From assembly GCF_018324205.1 (NCBI RefSeq), contig NZ_AP023356.1, positions 2,683,501 to 2,747,500 on the forward strand: a stretch of 64,000 bases of DNA, read 5' to 3'. Every line of letters starts with the position of its first letter. Within the stretch, counting starts at the first letter, position 1. Below, piece by piece: positions 6,650-15,404 of this stretch. Below the pieces are notes generated by a model that was not told the origin of the DNA, did no database searches, and saw only the letters and a program-made list of their open reading frames with translations. Origin of the DNA: Actinoplanes ianthinogenes (GTDB lineage: Bacteria > Actinomycetota > Actinomycetes > Mycobacteriales > Micromonosporaceae). Made by a program: the position numbers and the translations under genes.

Positions 6650-9274
6650 TCATCGCAACCGGGTGACCGCCGGGGTCAGCGGGCCCGAGGTGTAGCCCGG
6701 GACCGTGGAGGCGTCGGTGGTGGCCAGCGCGACGTAGGCCCCGTCACGGGACAGGGCCGTGCCCTCGGCGACTCGGCAGGTACCGGAGTAATCCTGTGGG
6801 AGCGGGGCGTACCACGGGCCGATCCGGCGGGACGCGCCCGTGGACGGCGTCACCGCGAGCACGCTGACCAGGTTCGTGTCGCTGTCCAGGACCGAGACCG
6901 TGACCTGGGTGCCGTCACGGGACAGACGGCCGGTCTGCACCCGGTCGGAGGTGTAGGCGGCGCCCGGGTCCCGGCTGGCCACCCGGGTGGTGCCGGTGGT
7001 CAGGTCGCGCCAGTAGGCCTGGGTGTACACGGCACCGACGTCGCCGGCGAGCTGATCCATCGAGGTGACCAGCACGTACCGGCCGTCGGCGGACATGTCG
7101 AGCAACTCGCCCCAGGTGTCGGCGGTGCCGTCGGCCCGGGTGGACACCATCCGGGTGGTACCGGCGGTCAGGTCCCGCCGGTACGCGTGATCCGCGTAGT
7201 TGCTCACCGGCGTCGTCCCGCTCAGCTGCTTGGCGGCCGACGTGAAGGCGACATACCGCCCGTCGCCGGAGATCCGCGGGTCGCTGCTGCCACTGTCCGC
7301 CGGAGCCTTACCGGCCGTGGTGACGCTGGCCAGCGTCTGCGCGCCGGTCGCGATCGTCGCCACCAGCACCTGATCGGTGATCGCCGGGTCGATGCCGCCC
7401 CACAGCACGGGCTCGGACGAGACGTAGCCGACCTTCGCCCCGTCCGCACTGACCGACGGCGCGTGGCTGCGCCCGGCGGCCGGCTTGCCCGCGGGACGGC
7501 TGACCAGCTTGACCGCGCCGGTCGTACGGTCGGCGAGGTAGACGTCGGCGGTGTCGTTGGTGTCGTCGGTGGCGAGCCGGGCCGACGAGGTGAACGCGAT
7601 CCACCGCCCGTCCGCCGAGATGTCCGGCTCCCAACTCTCCGCGTCCGCGACCGCCCCGGCGGTGGTACGGCTGACCAGCGTGGTGGTGGCGGTGGCCAGG
7701 TCGGTGACGAAGACGTCGGCGACCCCGTTGGTGTCCCCGGCGACCAGGTCACCGGCGGCGGAGACGAACGCGACGTACCGCCCGTCGGCGCTCAGCGACA
7801 CCGGCCCCGAGTCCGCAGACGACTGGCCGCCTCCTGCGCCGCGCACCGCGGGCACGAACTCGCCGACGGCCGGCAACCCCGCCGTGCGGACGGCGAGGGT
7901 CACCTTCGAGTCGGCGGTACGCCCGCCGCTGTCCCTGACCCGCGCGGTGACCGTGGTCGCGGCCGCGACGGCGGTCGGCGTCCCGCTGAGCTTGCCCGCG
8001 GCGTTGAGCGTCAGCCCGGCCGGAAGGGTGCCCGCGGTGATGCTCCAGGTGTACGGCCCGACGCCACCGGTGGCCTGGAGCGTGGCGGCGTACGCCCGGC
8101 CGGCCAGCGGGTCCGGCAGCCGGCGGGTGGCCGGGGTGGTCAGCGGCAGCACCGTGGTCAGCGTGCTGACCAGCAGGTTCGGCGTGTCACCGGGCACCCC
8201 CTTGAGCACGCCGGGGGTGGCCGACGAGGTGAGCCGGGCGGCGACCACCGCGGGGGTGAGTGTGGGCTCACGGCCGAGCAGCAGGGCGGCGGCGCCGGCC
8301 ACGTGCGGAGTGGCCATCGAGGTGCCGGACATCGTGGTGCTGGCGGTGTCCGACCAGGTGGTGGCGGACAGGATGCCGTCGCCGGGCCCGAGCAGGTCGA
8401 CGCACGGGCCGCGGTTGGAGAACCAGGCGAGCGTGTCGTCCTGGGCGGTGGCGCCGACGGTGACCGCGGCCGGCACCCGGGCCGGGCTGTGCTGGCAGGC
8501 GTCACCACTGTCGTTGCCGGCCGCCGCGACCACGGTGATGCCGTCCGCGATCGTGTTGGTCACCGCCTGCTCCAGGACCGGTGACGGGTCGCCGCCGAGG
8601 CTCAGGTTGACCACGGCCGGGCCGCTGACGTGGTTGGCGATCACCCAGTCGAGGCCGGCGGCGACCCCCTCGTCGGTGCCGTTGCCCATGCAGTCGAGCA
8701 CCCGGACCCCGACCACCCGGGCCTTCTTGGCGACGCCGTAGGTGACCCCGGCGACGGTGCCGGCCACGTGCGTGCCGTGCCCGTTGCAGTCGGTGGTGCC
8801 GAACGGGTCGTCGACCGTGCTGATCGGCGCGGTGGCCCGGCCCTGGAACTCGGTGTGGGTGGTCATCACGCCGGTGTCGACCACGTAGACGGTGACCCCG
8901 GCGCCGCCGCCGCTCCAGGAGTACTTGCCGTCGAGCGGCAGCGCCCGCTGGTCGGCGCGGTCCAGGCCCCATCCGGCGCCGGCCTGGGTGTCACTGATCC
9001 GCACCGGCCGGACCACGTCGACCGAGGCGACGGCCGGGTCACGGCGCAGCCGGGCCGCGGCGGCCGGGGTGAGGTCGGCGCTGTAACCGTGCAGCGCGGC
9101 GGTGAACCGGTGGTGCACCTTGCCGCCCGCCGGCCGGGTGACCCGATCCGGCGCAGTCGCACCGGCGAGCCGGACGACATACCGCTCGGTGCCCGGGGCG
9201 GCCTGCGCCGGAGCACCGAGCGCGGTGGTGGCGAGCAGCGCTGCCAGCGTCAACGTCATCCCGCGCCGAACCAT
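6650..9274 (-). CDS. Secreted S8 peptidase with putative-Ig and beta-propeller C-terminus
   Basis: The 874-residue precursor has a signal peptide ending near APAQA (25) and an I9-type inhibitor propeptide (about 28-92). Its subtilase domain has Asp133 (VVDTGV), His166 (GHGTHVAGT), Asn254 and Ser319 (MSGTSMATPHVAG). Conserved cysteines suggest extracellular disulfides. After about 385, a putative-Ig (He_PIG-like) domain of ~85 residues follows. Then a ~390-residue TolB/PD40-type propeller has repeated SADGRYVAF blades. This long C-terminus is much larger than in typical subtilases and likely recognises a polymer or protein. The enzyme looks active and secreted. The long intergenic region upstream holds its promoter. 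Confidence 0.93.
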   Translation of the reverse strand: MVRRGMTLTLAALLATTALGAPAQAAPGTERYVVRLAGATAPDRVTRPAGGKVHHRFTAALHGYSADLTPAAAARLRRDPAVASVDVVRPVRISDTQAGAGWGLDRADQRALPLDGKYSWSGGGAGVTVYVVDTGVMTTHTEFQGRATAPISTVDDPFGTTDCNGHGTHVAGTVAGVTYGVAKKARVVGVRVLDCMGNGTDEGVAAGLDWVIANHVSGPAVVNLSLGGDPSPVLEQAVTNTIADGITVVAAAGNDSGDACQHSPARVPAAVTVGATAQDDTLAWFSNRGPCVDLLGPGDGILSATTWSDTASTTMSGTSMATPHVAGAAALLLGREPTLTPAVVAARLTSSATPGVLKGVPGDTPNLLVSTLTTVLPLTTPATRRLPDPLAGRAYAATLQATGGVGPYTWSITAGTLPAGLTLNAAGKLSGTPTAVAAATTVTARVRDSGGRTADSKVTLAVRTAGLPAVGEFVPAVRGAGGGQSSADSGPVSLSADGRYVAFVSAAGDLVAGDTNGVADVFVTDLATATTTLVSRTTAGAVADAESWEPDISADGRWIAFTSSARLATDDTNDTADVYLADRTTGAVKLVSRPAGKPAAGRSHAPSVSADGAKVGYVSSEPVLWGGIDPAITDQVLVATIATGAQTLASVTTAGKAPADSGSSDPRISGDGRYVAFTSAAKQLSGTTPVSNYADHAYRRDLTAGTTRMVSTRADGTADTWGELLDMSADGRYVLVTSMDQLAGDVGAVYTQAYWRDLTTGTTRVASRDPGAAYTSDRVQTGRLSRDGTQVTVSVLDSDTNLVSVLAVTPSTGASRRIGPWYAPLPQDYSGTCRVAEGTALSRDGAYVALATTDASTVPGYTSGPLTPAVTRLR

Positions 9275-9500
9275 GCGATGCCACCCCCGGGTCCACGATG
9301 GAGTGACATCGTCACCGCCCGGACCCAGCCACCGCCCGCCTCTGTCACATCCACGACAAACACCCGACCAACGCGATGATCCCCAAAGCCCCCAACCTCC
9401 CAGTCCCCGCCCGCCCTGGGGGCCTGCCCTGCGCCAGCATGACGGACAGCCGCGATCTTGGGCGGGCGGCCTGTGGACAACCGTCTGATGTGCATTTCTA

Positions 9501-9834
9501 AGGGCCCTGGGCGCCAGCCGAGAACCCGGCTGGCGCCCAGGGCCCTATCACGGGTCGGGACAGGGCCATGAGGACCAGCCGGCCGCATCGAGCTGGCGCC
9601 CAGCGCCCTACCGAGGGTCGGAACAGGGCCATAAGGACCAGCCGGGCACATCGAGCTGGCGCTCATGGCCCTACCGCGAGCTCCGATAGGGCCATGAGGA
9701 CCAGCCGGGCACATCGAGCTGGCACCCAGCGCCCTACCGAGGGTCGAAACAGGGCCATGAGGACCAGCCGGGTGCATCGAGCTGGCGCACATGGCCCTAC
9801 CACGAGCTCCGATAGGGCCATGAGGACCAGCCGG
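9501..9834. repeat. 63-bp-period alternating hairpin array A
   Basis: Units beginning AGGGCC start at 9501, 9562, 9625, 9688, 9751 and 9814. Spacing is 61 once and then exactly 63 four times. Each unit holds an arm like AGGGCCATGAGGACCAGCC, a ~10-base linker, its near-complement GGCTGG...GGCCCTA, and a ~14-base linker. The first hairpin (9501-9546) has a perfect 20-bp stem and 6-base loop. The longer linkers alternate between two types, giving a 126-bp higher-order repeat. The same architecture recurs at 33.2, 53.8 and 61.7-63.1 kb. Confidence 0.95.
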
Positions 9835-9970
9835 GGAGCGCGAGGAGGGCAGGTGGCGTTGCCCGGCGGCGGAGATAGTAGGGCATAACGTGAGAATCGC
9901 GTCAGCCGGCGAGTGGGCTGTGAACCGGAACCGGCTGCGCACCAGATCTGACCGGTCATCGACCGACCGC

Positions 9971-10262
9971 ACCGGCGGCCGGGCCGTGACCAACAGCCCC
10001 GTGGCCTGGCGCCCACACCGTGACCAGCACCCACCACGACCGGCGGCCGCAACCGCGACCAACAACTCCGTGGCCCGGCCCCCAGACCGTGACCAGCACC
10101 CCACCACGACCGGCGGCCGCAACCGCGACCAACAACTCCGTGGCCCGGCCCCCAGACCGTGACCAGCACCCCACCACGACCGGCGGCCGCAACCGCGACC
10201 AGCAACTCCGTGGCCCGGCACCCAGACCGTGACCGGACGCCAACCGTGACCGGCGGCCGCGC
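9971..10262. repeat. 70-bp tandem repeat, about four copies
   Basis: The anchor ACCGGCGGCC occurs at 9971, 10039, 10109, 10179 and 10249, so spacing is 68, 70, 70 and 70 bases. Copies at 10039-10178 are almost identical, while the outer ones diverge. The sequence is unrelated to the hairpin array 140 bases to the left and lies downstream of the alpha-galactosidase gene. Its function is unknown. Confidence 0.9.
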
Positions 10263-10325
10263 CGGTCCCCCCGACAGCGCCTCGCGACGCCTGCGGACGT
10301 CAAAAGTGCCGCGTAAATGACAGTT

Positions 10326-12383
10326 TCAGACTGTTGTAAGGGCGAAAAGAGCGGCCTGTTCCGGGACCAGAAGCGGAACCGGCAAGCCGACCTCAGCCAG
10401 GACCCGGCCGGGCAGCGTCACCGCCCCACCGGCGAGCCACGGCGGCGGCGCGTCCTGGACCGCCCGCGGCGGCAGGCCCACCGGCCGCACCGTGTAGGCC
10501 CGGTCCGGGTCGAGACCCGGAAAGCGCACCGGCGGCGGCAGGGCCGCCGCCGTGGAGTCCAGCGTGACCAGGGCGAACACCGCCTCCGACCGATCCTGGG
10601 CGACAACACCGTGCACCAGGACGGCCGGATCCGGCGAGTCCGCCCGGACGACCACACCGGAGTGCAGCAGCGGCCGCAGGCGCTTGTACTCCGCGGTCCA
10701 GCCCGCGATCGACGCGCGGTCGGCGGCCGACGCGCGGGACACGTCCCACTCGATGCCGGCGTGCCCGAACAGGGCGGTGGCCAGCCGGAACCCGAGCGCC
10801 GAGCGGCGGCCGGTGACGTGCGCGGCGCCCGCGCCCAGGTGTCCGCCGAGCAGCTCGGGCGGGATGAGCACGCCGGTCCAGCGCTGGATCCGCTGCCGGT
10901 CCAGCGGATCGTTGGTGTCCGAGGTCCAGAACCGGTCGGCGTACGGCAGGATGCCCAGATCGACGCGGCCGCCGCCGGAGGCGCAGCTCTCGATCTCCAG
11001 ATGCGGGAAGGCTTCACGCAGCGCAGCGAGCAGCCGGTACAGCGCGGTCGTCTGCCGGTGGGCGGTCCCGGGCGCCAGCAGGTCCCGGTTGTGGTCCCAC
11101 TTGAGGAAGGCGATCGGGTACTCGGTCAGCAGGTCGGTGAGCCGCCCGCGGACATGGTCGAACGCGGCCGGAATCGACAGGTCCAGGACGCGCTGGTGAC
11201 GCCAGGTGAGGGCGTCGGGCGGGCCGAGGATCCAGGACGGGTGCTCGCGGGCGACGACCGAGTCGGGGCTGATCATCTCCGGTTCCACCCAGAACCCGAA
11301 GTCCATCCCGGCGGCGTGGACGCGCGCGATCAGCGGATGCAGGCCGTCCGGCCAGATCTCGGGATCGACGTACCAGTCACCGAGAGCGCGCCGGTCGTCC
11401 CGGCGTCCGGTGAACCAGCCGTCGTCCAGCACGAATCGTTCGACGCCCACCTCGGCCGCGGCGTCGGCCAATGCGGTGAGCCGGGACAGGGAATGGTCGA
11501 AGTAGACGGCTTCCCAGGTGTTCAGCACGACCGGTCGCGGCTTGGCGAAAGCTTTGAGGGAACGGATCCACGGGTGCAGCCGATCGGAGAGCCCGTCGAT
11601 GCCGGAATCGGAGTACACCGCGATCGTCCACGGTGTCGCATACGACTCCCCGGGCGCCAGCCGGATCTCGCCCGGGGCGAGCAACTCCCCCGCGCCGATG
11701 ACCGACGGCCCGAGCGCCGATCGCTCGGCCCAGATCTGTTTGTCGCCGCTCCACGCCAGGTGCACCGCCCAGACCCGGCCGCTGCGGAATCCGAATCCGG
11801 GCGTGCCGGCCATCATCAGGAAAGCGTCGTCGTGCCCGGGGCGCCCGTGCCGGCTCTCCCTGCTCCACACGCCCTGGCGCAGCGCCGTACGCTGCGGCCG
11901 CCGCTCGTGCGCCCACAGGCCGGTGAAGTCGAGCAGCTCGGACGCCTCGGCCGGGAGGGGTAGCAGCACATCCAGGTTCGCCAATGCGAAAACACCGGGA
12001 CCGCGATTCTCCAGGACGTGCCGGACTCGCAGGACACCTTCGGCAGTCAGGTCGGCTTCGGTGGTGACGTGGACACCGTCGGCGCTCTCCGACCGTACCG
12101 AAATCGTCTGAGAAAGGGCCTGAACCGAGACGGTCCGCAGCGTGCCGCATGGTTTTCCGTCGTGGTGGCCCGCGATCGCGGGCCGGCCGGACCAGCCGTC
12201 ACCGGCGGTGGGCAGCAACGGCAACGACAACGGTACGTCGATCGAGCTGGGCGGAATGGCGGGAAGTTGTGAAGCGGCCAGCGAAAAGGGCAGGGAACCC
12301 AGATCCGGGCCCCAGTGCAGAACGGCGCCGCGGGAGTCGAGCACGAGGCTGACTCCCGCGGCGCGCAGGTGGAACTCGGTCAC
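10326..12383 (-). CDS. Alpha-galactosidase, GH36 family
   Basis: This 685-residue protein has the GH36 layout: an N-terminal beta-sandwich, a TIM barrel from about residue 285 and a C-terminal beta domain. The nucleophile is Asp430 in FLKWDHNRD and the acid/base is Asp489 in FWTSDTNDP. Other barrel signatures are NTWEAVYFDH, VLDDGWF, FGFWVEPEM and ESCASGGGR. There is no signal peptide, so it acts in the cytoplasm on imported oligosaccharides, releasing alpha-linked galactose (raffinose or melibiose type). The start overlaps the stop of the binding-protein gene by four bases. It is the last gene of the five-gene galactoside operon. Confidence 0.95.
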   Translation of the reverse strand: MTEFHLRAAGVSLVLDSRGAVLHWGPDLGSLPFSLAASQLPAIPPSSIDVPLSLPLLPTAGDGWSGRPAIAGHHDGKPCGTLRTVSVQALSQTISVRSESADGVHVTTEADLTAEGVLRVRHVLENRGPGVFALANLDVLLPLPAEASELLDFTGLWAHERRPQRTALRQGVWSRESRHGRPGHDDAFLMMAGTPGFGFRSGRVWAVHLAWSGDKQIWAERSALGPSVIGAGELLAPGEIRLAPGESYATPWTIAVYSDSGIDGLSDRLHPWIRSLKAFAKPRPVVLNTWEAVYFDHSLSRLTALADAAAEVGVERFVLDDGWFTGRRDDRRALGDWYVDPEIWPDGLHPLIARVHAAGMDFGFWVEPEMISPDSVVAREHPSWILGPPDALTWRHQRVLDLSIPAAFDHVRGRLTDLLTEYPIAFLKWDHNRDLLAPGTAHRQTTALYRLLAALREAFPHLEIESCASGGGRVDLGILPYADRFWTSDTNDPLDRQRIQRWTGVLIPPELLGGHLGAGAAHVTGRRSALGFRLATALFGHAGIEWDVSRASAADRASIAGWTAEYKRLRPLLHSGVVVRADSPDPAVLVHGVVAQDRSEAVFALVTLDSTAAALPPPVRFPGLDPDRAYTVRPVGLPPRAVQDAPPPWLAGGAVTLPGRVLAEVGLPVPLLVPEQAALFALTTV

Positions 12384-13690
12384 TCGGCGACCGGGATGCT
12401 CTGCGACTTGAGGTTCTCGATCGTCGACGTCTGCGCCTTCTTCAGCGCGTCGAGAAGCGTGCCGCTGCCGGAGACCGCGGCCTTGAAGCCGTCGGACGCG
12501 GTGGCGTACGTCGAGGTCATCGTCGGTCCCCAGGTGAAGTCGGGCGTGACCTGCGTGGACGCCTCGGCGAAGACGTCATAGATCTTCTGCCCGCCGTAGA
12601 AGTCGACGCCCTTGGACAGGGCCGGGAGCGTGGCGCCGGCCTTGGTCGCCGGGTACAGGTTGGCCCCCTGGTTGAGCAGCGTAAGCGCCTCCTGGGAGGT
12701 GTTCAGCCAGATGGCGAACTCGGCCGCCTCGTAGGGGTGCTTGGAGCCCTTGAAGACCGCGGTCGACGAGCCGCCCCAGTTGCCGGCCACCTTGCCGCCG
12801 GAGGTCCACTGCGGCATCGGGGCGACCGCCCACTTGCCGGACGTGTCCGGCGCGCCCGAGGCGATCGAGTTGGCGCCCCAGACCGCGGACACCCAGGTCC
12901 AGGCCTGCCCCTTGTTGTACGCGTTGTCCCACTCGGTCGTCCACGGCGGCACCGCGGAGACCAGCTTCTTGGTGATCAGGTCCTGCCAGTAGTTCGCCAC
13001 CTTGGTGGTCGCCTCGTCCTGCAGGTTGACGGTCCACTTGCTGCCGTCGTTGCCGAACCAGCGGCCACCCGCCTGCCAGGCCAGCCCGGCGAACTGGTTG
13101 ATGTCGCTCTGCGAGAAGTTGGTGATGTACCCGCCCGCGGCCTTCACCTTGACGGCCGCCGCGGCGTACTCCTCCCAGGTCGTCGGCACCGGGATGCCGG
13201 CCTTGGCGAACAGGTCCTTGCGGTAGAACAGGGCCATCGGGCCGGCGTCCTGCGGCACGCCGTACACCGAGTTCTGCTCGCCGAAGGTGACCTGGTTCCA
13301 GGTCCAGTCGACGAACTGGTCCTTCGCGTCGGCGACCGGCTTGCAGTCGGCCAGGTTCGTCAGGCCGTCCTGGACGCGGAAGCTGGGCAGCGCGTCGTAC
13401 TCGATCTGGCCGAGGTCGGGGGCGTTGCCGGCCTTCAGCTGGTTGAAGAAGTTCTGGTAGGTGCCGCCGTTGCCGTTCGGGCCGGTCTGGACCTTGACCT
13501 GGACGTTCGGGTGCTTGTCGTTCCAGACCTTGACGACCTCTTCGATCTTCGGGATCCAGGAGGTGAAAGTGAGGGAGACGGGGCTCTTGGAAGCGGCGCA
13601 GCCGGTGGCCTCGTCGGTCTCGTCAGCCTTTGCCGAGCAGGCCGTCAGGGCCAGCGAGGAGGCCAGCAGGGCTATTGCCAGTTTTTTCAC
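12380..13690 (-). CDS. Sugar ABC transporter substrate-binding lipoprotein
   Basis: This 436-residue protein starts with a lipoprotein signal peptide; the lipobox LTAC places the lipidated cysteine at residue 18. The mature part is a family 1 (MalE/UgpB-like) extracellular binding protein, with SLTFTSWIPKIEEVVKVWN, GNAPDLGQIEY and YGVPQDAGPMALFYRKDLF as recognisable elements. It captures an oligosaccharide outside the cell and delivers it to the two permeases encoded upstream. Glycosidases for both beta- and alpha-galactosides in the same operon suggest a galactose-containing oligosaccharide. No ATPase is encoded here, so a shared MsiK-type ATPase elsewhere probably energises the system. Confidence 0.93.
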   Translation of the reverse strand: MKKLAIALLASSLALTACSAKADETDEATGCAASKSPVSLTFTSWIPKIEEVVKVWNDKHPNVQVKVQTGPNGNGGTYQNFFNQLKAGNAPDLGQIEYDALPSFRVQDGLTNLADCKPVADAKDQFVDWTWNQVTFGEQNSVYGVPQDAGPMALFYRKDLFAKAGIPVPTTWEEYAAAAVKVKAAGGYITNFSQSDINQFAGLAWQAGGRWFGNDGSKWTVNLQDEATTKVANYWQDLITKKLVSAVPPWTTEWDNAYNKGQAWTWVSAVWGANSIASGAPDTSGKWAVAPMPQWTSGGKVAGNWGGSSTAVFKGSKHPYEAAEFAIWLNTSQEALTLLNQGANLYPATKAGATLPALSKGVDFYGGQKIYDVFAEASTQVTPDFTWGPTMTSTYATASDGFKAAVSGSGTLLDALKKAQTSTIENLKSQSIPVAE

Positions 13691-13719
13691 TTTTTATCCG
13701 CCTTATCAAACCGGAGGGA

Positions 13720-14547
13720 TTACTTGACGGCGCCGCTTCCCAGACCGCTTCTCCAGAACCGCTGGAGCAGCAGGAAGGCGACGACCAGGGGGACGATGGA
13801 GACGAGGGCGCCGGTGAGCACCAGCATGCGCAACTCGGGGAGCTGGTTGACCTGGGTGTTCCAGGAGTAGAGGCCGAGCGTCACGGGGAACAGCCGCTCG
13901 TTGCCGAGCATGATCAGCGGGAGCAGGAAGTTGTTCCAGACCGCGACGAAATGGAACAGGAAAATGGTGACCAGGGCGGGGAACATCAATTTGCTGGAGA
14001 CGGTGAAGAAGGTGCGCACCTCGCCCGAGCCGTCGAGCCGGGCGGCCTCCAGCAGTTCGTCCGGAACACTCGCGGTGGCGTAGATCCGGGCCAGGTACAC
14101 GCCGAACGGGTTGACCAGGCTGGGCAGGAAGACCGACCAGAACGTGTCGGTCGCCTCCAGCCGGCTGAAGATCAGGAAGAGTGGCAGGGCCAGCGCGGTG
14201 GCCGGGACCAGCACGCCGCCGAGCACGACGGTGAAGAGCAGTTCCCGGCCGGGGAAGCGGTACTTGGCCAGGGCGTACCCGCACATCGCGGCGAGCAGGG
14301 TGCCGAGCAGGGCGGCGCCGCCGGTGTAGACGACGCTGTTGCCGAGCCAGCGCAGGAAGACCCCGTCGCGGTAGTGGAACAGCTCGCTCAGGTTCTGCCC
14401 GAGGTGGAAGTCGGCGAACCAGAGCGGGGCGGAATTCGAGAAGTCGCCACGGGACTTGGTCGCGCCGACGAACAGCCACCAGATCGGGACCAGGAAGTAG
14501 AAGGTGCAGATTCCCATGACGGCCATCGCCGCGGTCTTCGCCCTCAC
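13720..14547 (-). CDS. Carbohydrate ABC transporter permease (MalG-like)
   Basis: The GTG start at 14547 overlaps the stop of the upstream permease (GTGA), giving 275 residues. It has about six membrane helices and the EAA-loop signature LLEAARLDGSGEVRTFF, which contacts the ATPase. Its C-terminus ends shortly after the last helix, as in MalG-type permeases. It forms the channel with the 14544-15404 product. It is translationally coupled inside the LacI-controlled galactoside operon. Confidence 0.94.
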   Translation of the reverse strand: MRAKTAAMAVMGICTFYFLVPIWWLFVGATKSRGDFSNSAPLWFADFHLGQNLSELFHYRDGVFLRWLGNSVVYTGGAALLGTLLAAMCGYALAKYRFPGRELLFTVVLGGVLVPATALALPLFLIFSRLEATDTFWSVFLPSLVNPFGVYLARIYATASVPDELLEAARLDGSGEVRTFFTVSSKLMFPALVTIFLFHFVAVWNNFLLPLIMLGNERLFPVTLGLYSWNTQVNQLPELRMLVLTGALVSIVPLVVAFLLLQRFWRSGLGSGAVK

Positions 14548-15404
14548 TTGTCGCCTCCGCGCTGGGTGAACTTCAGGAAGGTGAACGAGAGGACGAAGGT
14601 CGCGAGGGCCAGGACCACGCTGAACGCGGCGGCCAGGTTGAAGTTCGGGATCGACGAGGTGGAGTACACGGTCAGGTTCGGGGTGTACGTGCTGGACACC
14701 GCGGAGCTGAAGGTGCGGAACACCTGCGGCTCGGCGAGCAGTTGCAGGGTGCCGATGATCGAGAAGACCGTCGTCAGCACGATCGCCGGCATCACCAGGG
14801 GAATCTTGATGGACCAGGCGGTGCGCCACTGGCCGGCGCCGTCGATCTTGGCCGCCTCGTACACCTCCTGCGGGACGGCCAGCAGGGCGGAGTAGATGAT
14901 CAGCATGTTGTAACCGACGTAGACCCAGGTCACCACGTTGGCCATGGCCCACAGCACCAGGTCCGCGGAGAGCAGGTCCCAGGTCCTGGTGACCGCGGTG
15001 AACGGCGACAGGTTCGGCGAGTACAGGAAGCCCCACATGATCGCGGCGACCACCCCGGGCACCGCGTAGGGCACGAAGAACGCCAGCCGGAAGAAGCGCC
15101 GGCCCCTGACCAGCCCGGAGTCGAGCAGCAGGGCGAGCACCAGGGCCAGGCCCAGCATGATCGGGACCTGGACCACGCCGAAGAGCAGGACCCGGCCGAC
15201 CGATTCCCAGAACGGGCCGTTCTGGAAGACGCGCTGATATTGCTCCAGGCCGCCGAAGACCTCGCGGGACGGGCCGAAGGTGCCGGTGCGGGTGACCTTG
15301 TAGAGCGACTGCTTGATCGCGTACCCGATCGGCACCAGGTAGAACGCGAGGAACAGCAGCCCGAACGGGGCGACGAAGAGGAGGATCGATCTTTTCTTGA
15401 TCAC
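14544..15404 (-). CDS. Carbohydrate ABC transporter permease (MalF-like)
   Basis: This 286-residue inner-membrane protein has about six helices and the EAA signature VYEAAKIDGAGQWRTAW. It begins MIKKRSILLFVAPFGLLFL, typical of MalF/UgpA-type sugar permeases. Its start overlaps the end of the beta-galactosidase gene by four bases (ATGA) and its stop overlaps the next permease, so translation is coupled on both sides. It pairs with the MalG-like subunit. Confidence 0.94.
   Translation of the reverse strand: MIKKRSILLFVAPFGLLFLAFYLVPIGYAIKQSLYKVTRTGTFGPSREVFGGLEQYQRVFQNGPFWESVGRVLLFGVVQVPIMLGLALVLALLLDSGLVRGRRFFRLAFFVPYAVPGVVAAIMWGFLYSPNLSPFTAVTRTWDLLSADLVLWAMANVVTWVYVGYNMLIIYSALLAVPQEVYEAAKIDGAGQWRTAWSIKIPLVMPAIVLTTVFSIIGTLQLLAEPQVFRTFSSAVSSTYTPNLTVYSTSSIPNFNLAAAFSVVLALATFVLSFTFLKFTQRGGDK

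Larger units (their letters stand above)
9275..10325. other. Gene-free repeat-rich interval
   Basis: I find no credible gene in this 1.05-kb interval. It holds the promoter region of the subtilase (9275-9400), a 63-bp-period hairpin array (9501-9834) and 70-bp tandem repeats (9971-10262). Open frames across the repeats exist only because the repeats lack stops. Confidence 0.75.

Noticed and set aside
9501..9834. Possible CRISPR array
   Set aside because: Arms are complementary to their neighbours, linkers are 10-14 bases and repeated rather than unique, and no cas genes are in the window.
9568..9888. A + strand open frame of 106 codons with repeating protein sequence across hairpin array A
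   Set aside because: The 63-bp period is divisible by three, so stop-free frames are automatic. There is no ribosome site or coding bias, and similar frames occur on both strands of arrays B and C.
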